From contig NZ_QFDQ01000116.1 of the NCBI RefSeq assembly GCF_003270085.1, forward strand, positions 1 through 64,000: DNA of 64,000 nucleotides, in the 5' to 3' direction. Both the position numbers and the translations under genes were made by a program. How positions within the stretch are numbered: position 1 is the first letter of the stretch; every line of letters starts with the position of its first letter. Positions 10,062 through 18,047 of this stretch are shown here, piece by piece. The stretch comes from Streptomyces triticisoli. GTDB lineage: Bacteria > Actinomycetota > Actinomycetes > Streptomycetales > Streptomycetaceae. A model generated the notes under the pieces. The model searched no databases and was not told the DNA's origin. It saw only the letters and a list, made by a program, of their open reading frames with translations.

Positions 10062-12331
10062 GCGGTCGTCCTCCGGCTTCCCCTCCCGCGCGGGCGCCTG
10101 CGGGTGTCGCGGTTGCCTGTGGGGGGCGTGGTGGTGGTCGCGGGCGTCTGCTGCCCGTTCGGCGTGGCGTCACCCGGCCGGGTGGGCTGCTGGGTGGGCT
10201 GCTGGGTGGCCTTCTCCTGGTCCTCGGCGGGGTCGGCGGAGATCTTCGGAGCGGTGATCGAGCCGTCCGGCTGGATCTTCGGCAGGCTCTTCTGCGGGGT
10301 GGGCAGCAGGGCCTTCTTGCTGTCGACGGAGCCGTCGGCCTGGACGCCGTACATCGCGCTGTAGATGTTGCGCACGGCCGCACCGGAGGCGCCGGAGCCG
10401 GTACCGGCCTGGGCGATGGTCATGACGACCGTGTAGTCCCTGGTGTAGGTGGTGAGATAGGAGGTGGTCTGCTTGCCGTAGACCTCGGCGGTACCGGTCT
10501 TGGCGTGCAGCGGGATCTTGTCCTGCGGCCAGCCGGAGAACTTCCAGGCGGCGGTACCGCGGGTGGCCACGCCGGCCAGGGCCTGGTCCATCATGTCCAG
10601 GGTGGCCTTGGTGACGGGCAGCTTGCCGTGGGACCTGGGCTTGACCTCGGTGATGTCCTTGCCGTCGGGGCTGATGACGGCCTTGCCGACGGTCGGGGTG
10701 TACATGGTGCCGCCGTTGGAGATCGCCCCGTAGATGACGGCCATCTGGACGGGGGTGACGAGGGTGTCGCCCTGGCCGATGGAGTAGTTGATCTCGTCAC
10801 CGGCGCGCATCTTGTTGCCCTCGAGGCAGTTCTCGTACGCGATCATCTCGACGTAACTGCCGTCCTTCTTGCCGGTCTTGCACCAGGCGTCCTTGTTGGC
10901 CTTCCAGTAGTCCTCCTTCCACTGGCGGTCGGGGACGCGGCCGGTGACCTCGTTGGGCAGGTCGATGCCGGTCTCCTTGCCGAGGCCGAACTGGTGGGCT
11001 GCCTTGTAGAAGTGGTCCTTGGGCTTCTTCTTGGGGTTGATGCCACCGTCCCTCTTCCACTCGCTGTGGGCGAGGTAGTAGTAGACGGTGTCGCAGGAGA
11101 CCTCCAGGGCCCGGCCGAGCGAGATCGGGCCGAAGCTCTCCTCCTCGAAGTTCTTGAAGACCTGGCCGCCGACCGAGTAGGAGCTGGTGCAGGGGTAGGT
11201 GCCGTTGAAGTCGTAGCCGGCCGCGACGGCGGCGGCCGTCGAGACCACCTTGAAGGTCGAACCGGGCGCGGACTGGCCCTGGATGGCCCGGTTGAGCAGC
11301 GGGTAGTCGGAGTCCTTGCCGGTGAGTGCCTTGTAGTCCTTGGCCGAGATGCCGCCGATCCAGACGTTCGGGTCGTACGTCGGCGCGGACGCCATGGCGA
11401 CGACACGGCCGGTCCTGGACTCCATCACGACGACGGCGCCGGAGTCCGCCTTGTAGTTCCTGTTGGTGTTCCGGTCCCACTGGGTCCGGGCTTCCTTCAT
11501 CGCCTTGTCCAGCTCGTGCTCGGCGATCCGCTGGACCCGGGAGTCGATGCTGGTGACCAGACTGGAGCCGGGTTCGGCGGCGTCGGACCTGGCCTTGCCG
11601 ATGACGCGGCCGAGGTTGTCGACCTCGTAGCGGGTGACGCCGGCCTTGCCGCGCAGCTCCCGGTCGTACTGCCGCTCCAGGCCGGAGCGGCCGACCATGT
11701 CGGAGCGCAGGTAGGGCGAGTCGGTGTCCTTGGCCCGCTGGATCTCCTCGTCGGTGACCGGCGAGAGGTAGCCGAGGACCTGGGCGGTGTTGGACTTGCC
11801 GGGGCCGGGGTAGCGGCGTACGGCCGCGGGCTCGGCGGTGATGCCGGGGAATTCCTCGGCGCGCTCGCGGATCTGCAGGGCCTGCTTGGGGGTGGCCTCG
11901 TCGGTGATGGGGATGGGCTGGTACGGCGAGCCGTTCCAGCAGGGCTGCGGGGTCTTGGCGTCGCACAGCCGGACCTTCTGCATGACGTCCTTGACGTCCA
12001 TGCCGAGCATGCCGGCGAGTTTGGTCAGGACCGCCTTGCCGTCGTCCTTCTGCTTGAGCAGGTCGGTGCGGGAGGCGGAGACCACCAGCCGGGTCTCGTT
12101 GTCGGCGAGCGGCACCCCGCGCGCGTCCAGGATGGAGCCGCGTACGGCGGGCTGGACGACCTGCTGGACGTGGTTGCCGGACGCCTGCTTCTGGTAGTGG
12201 GCGCCCTCGCGGATCTGGAGGTACCACAGCCGGCCGCCGAGGGTGCCGAGCAGGGAGAGGACGAGGATCTGGACGACGACGAGCCGGGTCTGGACCCGTG
12301 GGGTCCGGCCGGTCTCGGGAATATTTGTCAT
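10058..12331 (-). CDS. mrdA: Penicillin-binding protein 2 (class B transpeptidase)
   Basis: 757 residues. An N-terminal membrane anchor (LVVVQILVLSLLGTLGGRLWYLQ) is followed by the PBP dimerisation domain and the transpeptidase domain. Active-site motifs: STFK with S358 and K361, SCD in place of SxN (EVSCDTVYY), and KTGT (HAKTGTAEVYG). The last 110 residues are Gln/Thr/Pro-rich, a flexible cytosol-distal tail common in actinobacterial PBPs. It crosslinks peptidoglycan made by RodA during lateral wall and spore wall synthesis. It lies 136 bases after mreD and overlaps rodA. The ATG at 12331 has AAGGAA upstream. Confidence 0.93.
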   Translation of the reverse strand: MTNIPETGRTPRVQTRLVVVQILVLSLLGTLGGRLWYLQIREGAHYQKQASGNHVQQVVQPAVRGSILDARGVPLADNETRLVVSASRTDLLKQKDDGKAVLTKLAGMLGMDVKDVMQKVRLCDAKTPQPCWNGSPYQPIPITDEATPKQALQIRERAEEFPGITAEPAAVRRYPGPGKSNTAQVLGYLSPVTDEEIQRAKDTDSPYLRSDMVGRSGLERQYDRELRGKAGVTRYEVDNLGRVIGKARSDAAEPGSSLVTSIDSRVQRIAEHELDKAMKEARTQWDRNTNRNYKADSGAVVVMESRTGRVVAMASAPTYDPNVWIGGISAKDYKALTGKDSDYPLLNRAIQGQSAPGSTFKVVSTAAAVAAGYDFNGTYPCTSSYSVGGQVFKNFEEESFGPISLGRALEVSCDTVYYYLAHSEWKRDGGINPKKKPKDHFYKAAHQFGLGKETGIDLPNEVTGRVPDRQWKEDYWKANKDAWCKTGKKDGSYVEMIAYENCLEGNKMRAGDEINYSIGQGDTLVTPVQMAVIYGAISNGGTMYTPTVGKAVISPDGKDITEVKPRSHGKLPVTKATLDMMDQALAGVATRGTAAWKFSGWPQDKIPLHAKTGTAEVYGKQTTSYLTTYTRDYTVVMTIAQAGTGSGASGAAVRNIYSAMYGVQADGSVDSKKALLPTPQKSLPKIQPDGSITAPKISADPAEDQEKATQQPTQQPTRPGDATPNGQQTPATTTTPPTGNRDTRRRPRGRGSRRTTA

Positions 12332-12467
12332 GGGCGAAGCCCATTCCTTGGAAGGGTGGTGGCGGGAGACGGGTGGGCGGTCACTGCTGCTGCCTCCCCC
12401 TCTCAGTGTGTGGACGAGTCGTGTACGACGAAGCTGCGGGGCCGACGGCCCGTCAGCGTCCTTTTCC

Positions 12468-13148
12468 TCAAGGCCGCTTGACCCCCTTGATGCGGCCGAC
12501 CCGGGTGGTGCGGGTGCGGGCCTTGGTCTTCAGACCGCCGAACGCGCCGCGCTGGCCGCCGATGTGCAGGCCGGTGCCGGAGGAGAGCCAGCCGGAGGAG
12601 ATGTCGGCCGCCTTCCTGGAGGCGGAGTTGGTCTCGGTGAGCGGATCGCTCTCCGCACGCCGGGCCAGCGCCATGATGCCGGGGACCACGAAGGGGGCGA
12701 GCAGCAGGTCGTACACGGCGGCCGTGAGCAGCAGGCCGGGCAGGCCGACGTGACGGGCGGCGGTGTCGCCGACGAGGGCGCCGACGCCGGCGTACAGCAG
12801 CGTGGAGCCGATGGCGGCGCCGACCACCACGGCCATGGGGCCGGTGGCCGACCTGACCTGGCCGGTCTCGGGCTTGATGAGCCCGGCGAGGTAGCCGATG
12901 ACGCACAGCACCAGGGCGTAGCGGCCGGCGGCGTGGTCGGCGGGCGGGGCGATGTCGGCGAGCAGTCCGGCGCCGAAGCCGACGAGGGCACCACCGACAT
13001 GGCCGTAGACCATGGCCAGGCCCAGGACGGTGAGCAGCAGCAGGTCGGGGACGGCACCGGGCAGGTGCAGCCGGGCCAGGACGCTCACCTGGATCACCAG
13101 GGCGACGACGACCAGCGAGGTGGAGAGCAGGATCCGGTTGAAACGCAT
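12468..13148 (-). CDS. mreD: Rod-shape protein MreD
   Basis: 226 residues with five to six hydrophobic helices beginning LLSTSLVVVALVIQVSVLARL, and a basic C-terminal tail ending RIKGVKRP. MreD is the integral-membrane member of the MreBCD complex that guides wall synthesis. The family diverges fast, so the call rests on topology, length and the position 13 bases after mreC. The ATG at 13148 is preceded by GTAGGAGCC. The final 60 residues are hydrophilic, longer than in Escherichia coli MreD, and likely cytoplasmic. Confidence 0.9.
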   Translation of the reverse strand: MRFNRILLSTSLVVVALVIQVSVLARLHLPGAVPDLLLLTVLGLAMVYGHVGGALVGFGAGLLADIAPPADHAAGRYALVLCVIGYLAGLIKPETGQVRSATGPMAVVVGAAIGSTLLYAGVGALVGDTAARHVGLPGLLLTAAVYDLLLAPFVVPGIMALARRAESDPLTETNSASRKAADISSGWLSSGTGLHIGGQRGAFGGLKTKARTRTTRVGRIKGVKRP

Positions 13149-13161
13149 GGAATTCAGGCTC

Positions 13162-14103
13162 CTACTGCTGCGGCCGGCCGGTGGCGGGGGCGTCGGCGGA
13201 CGGGGTGACCGTCACGGTCACCGTGGGCGTCGGGGTCGGCCTGGGCTTGGGCGGCAGCACCTCGTCGCGCGGGTCCTTCTGCGGGGCCCGTACGACGACG
13301 CCGACGATGTCGAGCTTGGTGAAGGAGACGTACGGCGTGACGTACACGGTGCGGGTCAGGTCGCCGCCGGAGGGGTCGACGCGGGAGACCACGCCGACCG
13401 GGACGCCGGGCACGAACGGCCGGTCGGCCTGTGAGCCGAAGGTGACCAGGCGGTCGCCCTTCTTCACGTTCGCCTTGGCGTTGAGCAGTTGCACCCGCAG
13501 CGGGCGGTCGCCCTGGCCGGAGGCGAAGCCGAGTTCGTCGCTGCCCTCCATACGGGTGCCGACGGTGAAGTCGGGGTCGTTGGCGAGCAGCACGGTGGCG
13601 GTGCCGGGGCCGACGGTGGTGACGCGGCCGACCAGGCCGTCGGCGTTGAGGACGGTCATGTCGCGCTTGATGCCGTCGTTGGCGCCCGCGTCGATGGTGA
13701 TGGTCCAGGAGAAGCCCTGTGTGGCTCCTACGGCGACGACCTGGGCGCCCTTGATGCCGTACTGGCCGTCGCCGGCCAGCTTCAGCATCCTGTTCAGCTG
13801 GTTCAGCCGGCTGCGGTTGCGGTCGTCGCTGCCGAGCTCGGCCTTCAGGGCGGCGTTCTCCTTCTCCAGCGCGGCGAGCCGGTCGCGGCGCTCACCGGAG
13901 TCGCGGACCGCGGAGACCGCGTTGCCGACCGGGTTCACCACGGCCGACATGCCGTTCTCGATCGGGCCGAAGACAGTGGCGGCGGCGTGCCGGGCACCGT
14001 CCACCGGGGAGTTCTCCCCACCACGGATGTCCACTGTGATCAGCGCGAACGCGATGGCGATCAACAGCACCAGGAGCAGCCGGCTCTCTTTCGTGTCCCT
14101 CAC
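13162..14103 (-). CDS. mreC: Rod-shape protein MreC
   Basis: 313 residues from a GTG at 14103 with GGAAGG well upstream. There is one N-terminal membrane helix (RLLLVLLIAIAFALITVDIRG), a coiled-coil segment (RDRLAALEKENAALKAELGS) and then the double beta-barrel periplasmic-type domain with VVAVGATQGFSWTITIDAG and GLVGRVTTVGPG. The C-terminus is Pro/Thr-rich. MreC links MreB and MreD to PBP2 outside the membrane. It follows the mreB hairpin and precedes mreD by 13 bases. Confidence 0.94.
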   Translation of the reverse strand: MRDTKESRLLLVLLIAIAFALITVDIRGGENSPVDGARHAAATVFGPIENGMSAVVNPVGNAVSAVRDSGERRDRLAALEKENAALKAELGSDDRNRSRLNQLNRMLKLAGDGQYGIKGAQVVAVGATQGFSWTITIDAGANDGIKRDMTVLNADGLVGRVTTVGPGTATVLLANDPDFTVGTRMEGSDELGFASGQGDRPLRVQLLNAKANVKKGDRLVTFGSQADRPFVPGVPVGVVSRVDPSGGDLTRTVYVTPYVSFTKLDIVGVVVRAPQKDPRDEVLPPKPRPTPTPTVTVTVTPSADAPATGRPQQ

Positions 14104-14216
14104 GTGCGGCGGCCGTGCCCTTCCTCATAGGAACTGGGTGGCCCCCCGGAAGCGCTGACCCTGAGCGCGATCCCAAGGGGCCCGTTTGCGGGAGCTTGTG
14201 CCTCTATATCAACGAT

Positions 14217-14250
14217 CCGCCGTACGAGAGGGGATCAGCCCGTACGGCGG
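14217..14250 (-). terminator. Hairpin between mreB and mreC (partial terminator or attenuator)
   Basis: A perfect 10-bp stem (CCGCCGTACG at 14217-14226 with CGTACGGCGG at 14241-14250) around a 14-base loop starts 16 bases beyond the mreB stop. No T-tract follows. It would let much mreB message end here while some transcription continues into mreCD. Confidence 0.55.
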
Positions 14251-14265
14251 AATCGGAAAGTTGTG

Positions 14266-15297
14266 TCATCGGCGCGGCTGGGCGTCGAGGACCTGCTGGA
14301 GTGCCTCGAACTCCTCGACGCACTTGCCCGATCCGAGCGCCACGCTGTCCAGCGGATCCTCGGCGATGTGGATCGGCATGCCGGTCTCCCGGCGCAGCCG
14401 CTCGTCCAGGCCGCGCAGCAGCGCTCCGCCGCCGGTCAGAACGATTCCCCGGTCCATGATGTCGCCGGACAGCTCCGGCGGACACTTGTCGAGTGTCGTC
14501 TTGACCGCGTCGACGATCGCGTTGACCGGCTCCTCGATCGCCTTGCGCACCTCGGCGGCCGAGATGACGACGGTCTTCGGCAGCCCGGAGACGAGGTCCC
14601 GGCCGCGGATCTCGGTGTGCTCGTCGGTTTCGAGGTCGTACGCCGAGCCGATCGTGAGCTTGATCTGTTCCGCCGTCCGCTCGCCCAGCAGGAGGGAGTA
14701 CTCCTTCTTGACGTACTGGATGATCGCGTTGTCCAGCTCGTCGCCGCCGACGCGGATGGACTGGGCGGTGACGATGCCGCCGAGCGAGATGACCGCGACC
14801 TCCGTGGTGCCGCCGCCGATGTCCACCACCATGTTGCCCGTGGCCTCGTGGACCGGCAGGCCGGAGCCGATGGCCGCGGCCATCGGCTCCTCGATGATGT
14901 GCACCTGGCGGGCGCCGGCCTGGGAGGAGGCCTCGATGACGGCGCGGCGCTCGACCCCGGTGATACCGGAGGGCACACAGACCACGACCCGCGGACGCGC
15001 CAGATACCGCCGCTTGTGGATCTTCAGGATGAAGTAGCGGAGCATCCGCTCGGTGATCTCGAAGTCCGCGATGACGCCGTCCTTCAGCGGACGCACGGCA
15101 ACGATGTTGCCGGGCGTGCGCCCGATCATCTTCTTCGCCTCGGCGCCGACCGCGAGGATGCCACCGGTGTTCGTGTTGATCGCGACGACGGACGGCTCGC
15201 TGAGTACGATCCCGCGACCCCTGACGTACACCAGCGTGTTGGCGGTCCCGAGGTCGACAGCCATGTCACGGCCGATGAACGACATTGAGTTCCCCAT
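14266..15297 (-). CDS. mreB: Actin-like rod-shape protein MreB
   Basis: 343 residues. The actin-fold motifs are clear: [16 protein letters not shown] (phosphate 1), [18 protein letters not shown] (phosphate 2), and [18 protein letters not shown] (adenosine site). It polymerises at the membrane and, in Streptomyces, acts mainly in spore wall formation. The ATG at 15297 ([11 protein letters not shown]) gives the usual Streptomyces length; a second ATG at 15285 is possible, while the frame upstream of 15297 has no homology. It is the first gene of the mre-mrd-rod set, separated by 303 bases from ndk and by a hairpin from mreC, consistent with a promoter of its own and partial read-through. Confidence 0.96.
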   Translation of the reverse strand: MGNSMSFIGRDMAVDLGTANTLVYVRGRGIVLSEPSVVAINTNTGGILAVGAEAKKMIGRTPGNIVAVRPLKDGVIADFEITERMLRYFILKIHKRRYLARPRVVVCVPSGITGVERRAVIEASSQAGARQVHIIEEPMAAAIGSGLPVHEATGNMVVDIGGGTTEVAVISLGGIVTAQSIRVGGDELDNAIIQYVKKEYSLLLGERTAEQIKLTIGSAYDLETDEHTEIRGRDLVSGLPKTVVISAAEVRKAIEEPVNAIVDAVKTTLDKCPPELSGDIMDRGIVLTGGGALLRGLDERLRRETGMPIHIAEDPLDSVALGSGKCVEEFEALQQVLDAQPRR

Positions 15298-15600
15298 CAG
15301 GATTCGTCTGGCCTTCCCTGGGAGCTTCTGAGGGCTTTTCAGGTAGGGCGAGGTGGGTGCTGTGGCGTGAAGGCTTACATGGTAGACGCGCCTGCACGAA
15401 CACTGCGCGAGGGTCTCCGCCATTGTCAGCGGATGGCGTACCGCCTCGCTTGTGGAGACGGCCCATCGGAGGCACTCGTTCCCCCGATCGGCATCCTCAT
15501 GCGGCGAGGCGGCCGGGGATGTGCACCGCCGCCCAGGTCAGACGGTCAGCCGAACTGACGAAACGTCAGAAAGAGTGGACGGGGCCGGTTCTTCCGGGTG
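15298..15600. other. Intergenic region between ndk and mreB
   Basis: No gene is supported in these 303 bases. It should hold the mreB promoter. A short hairpin, CTGACG-AAA-CGTCAG at 15555-15569, lies about 30 bases past the ndk stop and may be a weak ndk terminator. Confidence 0.5.
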
Positions 15601-16014
15601 TCAGCCGCGGTCCGGGAAGAAGATCTTGACCTCGCGCTCGGCGGACTCCTCGGAGTCGGAGGCGTGGATCAGGTTCTCCCGGACGATCACGCCGTAGTCC
15701 CCGCGGATCGAACCCGGAGCGGCGGCGATCGGGTCGGTGGGGCCGGCGAGCGCGCGCACACCCTCGATGACCCGCTCACCCTCGACGATCATGGCGACAA
15801 CCGGACCGGCTTGCATGAACTCGACGAGCGGCTCGTAGAAGGGGCGGCCCACGTGCTCGGCGTAGTGCTGCTCAAGGGTGGCGCGGTCCAGGGTACGCAG
15901 CTCCAGCGCGGTGATCTGCCAGCCGGCCTTGCGCTCGATACGGCTGATGATCTCGCCGGTCAAGCCACGACGGACGGCGTCGGGCTTGAGGATGACGAGG
16001 GTGCGCTGGGTCAC
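15601..16014 (-). CDS. ndk: Nucleoside diphosphate kinase
   Basis: 137 residues, the family's normal length. It transfers the gamma phosphate between nucleoside triphosphates and diphosphates through a phospho-histidine, here H117 in NLIHASDSEESA. The start RTLVILKPDAVRRGL and the Kpn-loop region GPTDPIAAAPGSIRGDY are also standard. GTG at 16014 is preceded by AAGGAG at good spacing. It sits 55 bases after the DUF4233 gene in the folC-DUF4233-ndk run. Confidence 0.97.
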   Translation of the reverse strand: MTQRTLVILKPDAVRRGLTGEIISRIERKAGWQITALELRTLDRATLEQHYAEHVGRPFYEPLVEFMQAGPVVAMIVEGERVIEGVRALAGPTDPIAAAPGSIRGDYGVIVRENLIHASDSEESAEREVKIFFPDRG

Positions 16015-16069
16015 GACGGGGCTCCTTCTTGCCTGCGGGTACGCGGTGGGACGAGAGTACAGGGCGCTG

Positions 16070-16438
16070 TCACGCAGCGTCAGGGGAGGAGGTCTCGGCG
16101 GGTTCGGCGGCCTGCGCGGCGAACCTGGCCTTCGCCTCGTCGATCTTCCGCCCGTAGTGCACCGACGCCCACCACAGGGCCGCGAACACCGCGCCCAGGA
16201 AGAACATCGTCGGCACCACGAAGCCGGAGGCGATCAGCCCGACCTGCAGCGCCCAGCCGAGGGCCACGCCGCCGGGCCGGGTCACCAGGCCGCACAGCAG
16301 CAGGCACAGCAGCATGGCGATGCCGCTGACCGTCCACACGGTCGTCATGGACAGGCTGGGGTCCTTCATCGCAACCAGCGCGGCGAAACCCACGACGAAG
16401 AACTCGCCCAGCAAGGTCGAGGAACACAGCGTACGCAC
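16070..16438 (-). CDS. DUF4233 small membrane protein
   Basis: 122 residues with four hydrophobic helices (GEFFVVGFAALVAM, WTVSGIAMLLCLLLCGLV, GWALQVGLIASGFVVPTMFFLG and AVFAALWWASVHY) and a short charged C-terminus. This family sits between folC and ndk across actinobacteria; its function is unknown. The gap after folC is 6 bases, so co-translation is likely. Start GTG at 16438. Confidence 0.9.
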   Translation of the reverse strand: MRTLCSSTLLGEFFVVGFAALVAMKDPSLSMTTVWTVSGIAMLLCLLLCGLVTRPGGVALGWALQVGLIASGFVVPTMFFLGAVFAALWWASVHYGRKIDEAKARFAAQAAEPAETSSPDAA

Positions 16439-16444
16439 GAGAAG

Positions 16445-17962
16445 TCAGCCCCTCCCGAGGAGCAGTCGGGCCTCACCGACGGTGATGACGGAACCGGTGA
16501 CCAGTACACCGCCACCGGCGAACTCGCCTTCCTCCTCGGCGAGCGTGATCGCGGCCTCCAGCGCGTCCGGCAGCCGCGGCTCGACCTGGACCCGGTCCTC
16601 GCCGAACACCTCGACGGCGATCGCGGCCAGCTCGTCGGCGTCCATCGCGCGGTGGCTGGAGTTCTGCGTGACCACGACCTCCGCGAAGATCGGCTCGAAG
16701 GCCTCCAGCAGACCGCGCACGTTCTTGTCGCCGCTGGCGCCGACCACGCCGATCAGCCGGCTGAAGTCGAACGCCTCCCGCACCGCCTCGGCGGTGACCC
16801 GCGCGCCCGCCGGGTTGTGCGCGGCGTCCAGCACCACGGTCGGCGAGCGCCGTACGACCTCCAGCCGGCCCGGCGAGGCGACGGAGGCGAACGCCTTGCG
16901 GACGGTCTCCACGTCCAGCGGCTCGGCGCGCTGGGCGCCGACGCCGAAGAACGCCTCCACGGCGGCGAGCGCCACGGCGGCGTTGTGCGCCTGGTGGGCA
17001 CCGTGCAGCGGCAGGTACACCTCGGTGTACTCGCCGCCCAGGCCGCGCAGGGTGAGCAGCTGCCCGCCGACGGCCACCTGCCGCGCCAGGACGCCGAACT
17101 CCAGCCCCTCGCGGGCCACGGTCGCGTTGACCTGCACGGCCTTCTTCAGCAGCACCTGGGCGGCGTCCACCGGCTGCTGCGCCATGATCACCGTGGCGTC
17201 CTGCTTGATGACGCCGGCCTTCTCCCCGGCGATCTCGCCCGTGGTGGCGCCGAGCCGGTCGGTGTGGTCGAGGGCGACGGGGGTGACGACGGCGACGCCC
17301 GCGTCGATGACGTTGGTGGCGTCCCAGCTGCCGCCCATGCCCACCTCGACGACGGCCACGTCCACCGGCGCGTCGGCGAAGGCGGCGTACGCCATTCCGG
17401 TCAGCACCTCGAAGAAGGACAGGCGGTACTCCTGCGAGGCGTCGACCATCTCCACGTACGGCTTGATGTCGTGGTACGTCTCGATGAACCGCTCGGCGGA
17501 GATCGGCGCGCCGTCCAGGCTGATCCGCTCGGTGACCGACTGCACGTGCGGGGAGGTGTACCGGCCGGTGCGCAGCTCGAAGGCGCCGAGCAGGGCCTCG
17601 ATCATGCGGGCGGTGGAGGTCTTGCCGTTGGTGCCGGTGAGGTGGATGGAGGGGTACGACCGCTGCGGCTCGCCCAGGACGTCCATCAGCGCGGAGATCC
17701 TGCTGACCGAGGGCTCCAGCTTGGTCTCGCCCCAGCGGGTGGCCAGCTCCTCCTCGACCTCGCGCAGCGCCTTGTCGAGCTCGGGGTCCTCCGGCCGCGC
17801 GGGGACGTCCGCCTGCGGTGGCCCGCCCTGCGTCCGCAGGGTACGGCTGCCGGCCTCGATCACGGCGAGGTCGGGGTCGCGGTTCGTCTCCGCCTCGATG
17901 ATCTCGTCGAAGGAGTCGAGGGGGTCGTGCTGACCGCTGGGGTCCGGGGGGAGCTCACTCAC
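16445..17962 (-). CDS. folC: Folylpolyglutamate / dihydrofolate synthase
   Basis: 505 residues. It adds glutamate to folates (and dihydropteroate) with ATP. The Mur-ligase P-loop HLTGTNGKTSTARMIEALL, the downstream VEVGMGGSWDATNVIDAGV and DAAHNPAGARVTAEAV motifs are all present. An acidic N-terminal extension of about 75 residues precedes the core, common in Streptomyces. The GTG at 17962 (MSELPPDPSG) is chosen because a 20-bp terminator hairpin occupies 17994-18038; the longer frame would start inside that hairpin. The ribosome site is weak (CTGGGC). Confidence 0.92.
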   Translation of the reverse strand: MSELPPDPSGQHDPLDSFDEIIEAETNRDPDLAVIEAGSRTLRTQGGPPQADVPARPEDPELDKALREVEEELATRWGETKLEPSVSRISALMDVLGEPQRSYPSIHLTGTNGKTSTARMIEALLGAFELRTGRYTSPHVQSVTERISLDGAPISAERFIETYHDIKPYVEMVDASQEYRLSFFEVLTGMAYAAFADAPVDVAVVEVGMGGSWDATNVIDAGVAVVTPVALDHTDRLGATTGEIAGEKAGVIKQDATVIMAQQPVDAAQVLLKKAVQVNATVAREGLEFGVLARQVAVGGQLLTLRGLGGEYTEVYLPLHGAHQAHNAAVALAAVEAFFGVGAQRAEPLDVETVRKAFASVASPGRLEVVRRSPTVVLDAAHNPAGARVTAEAVREAFDFSRLIGVVGASGDKNVRGLLEAFEPIFAEVVVTQNSSHRAMDADELAAIAVEVFGEDRVQVEPRLPDALEAAITLAEEEGEFAGGGVLVTGSVITVGEARLLLGRG

Positions 17963-17993
17963 GGTGCCCAGTGTACGGAGCGTCGCTGACAGA

Positions 17994-18038
17994 CGTGGGC
18001 GAAGGCCCCCGGAGCGGTTCCGGGGGCCTTCGCCCACG
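17994..18038 (-). terminator. Strong hairpin after valS, before folC
   Basis: A perfect 20-bp inverted repeat (arms 17994-18013 and 18019-18038, 5-base loop GCGGT) begins 10 bases after the valS stop and ends 32 bases before folC. It is near symmetrical but only minus-strand genes flank it, so it most likely ends valS transcription. Confidence 0.85.
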
Positions 18039-18047
18039 TACGAACGC

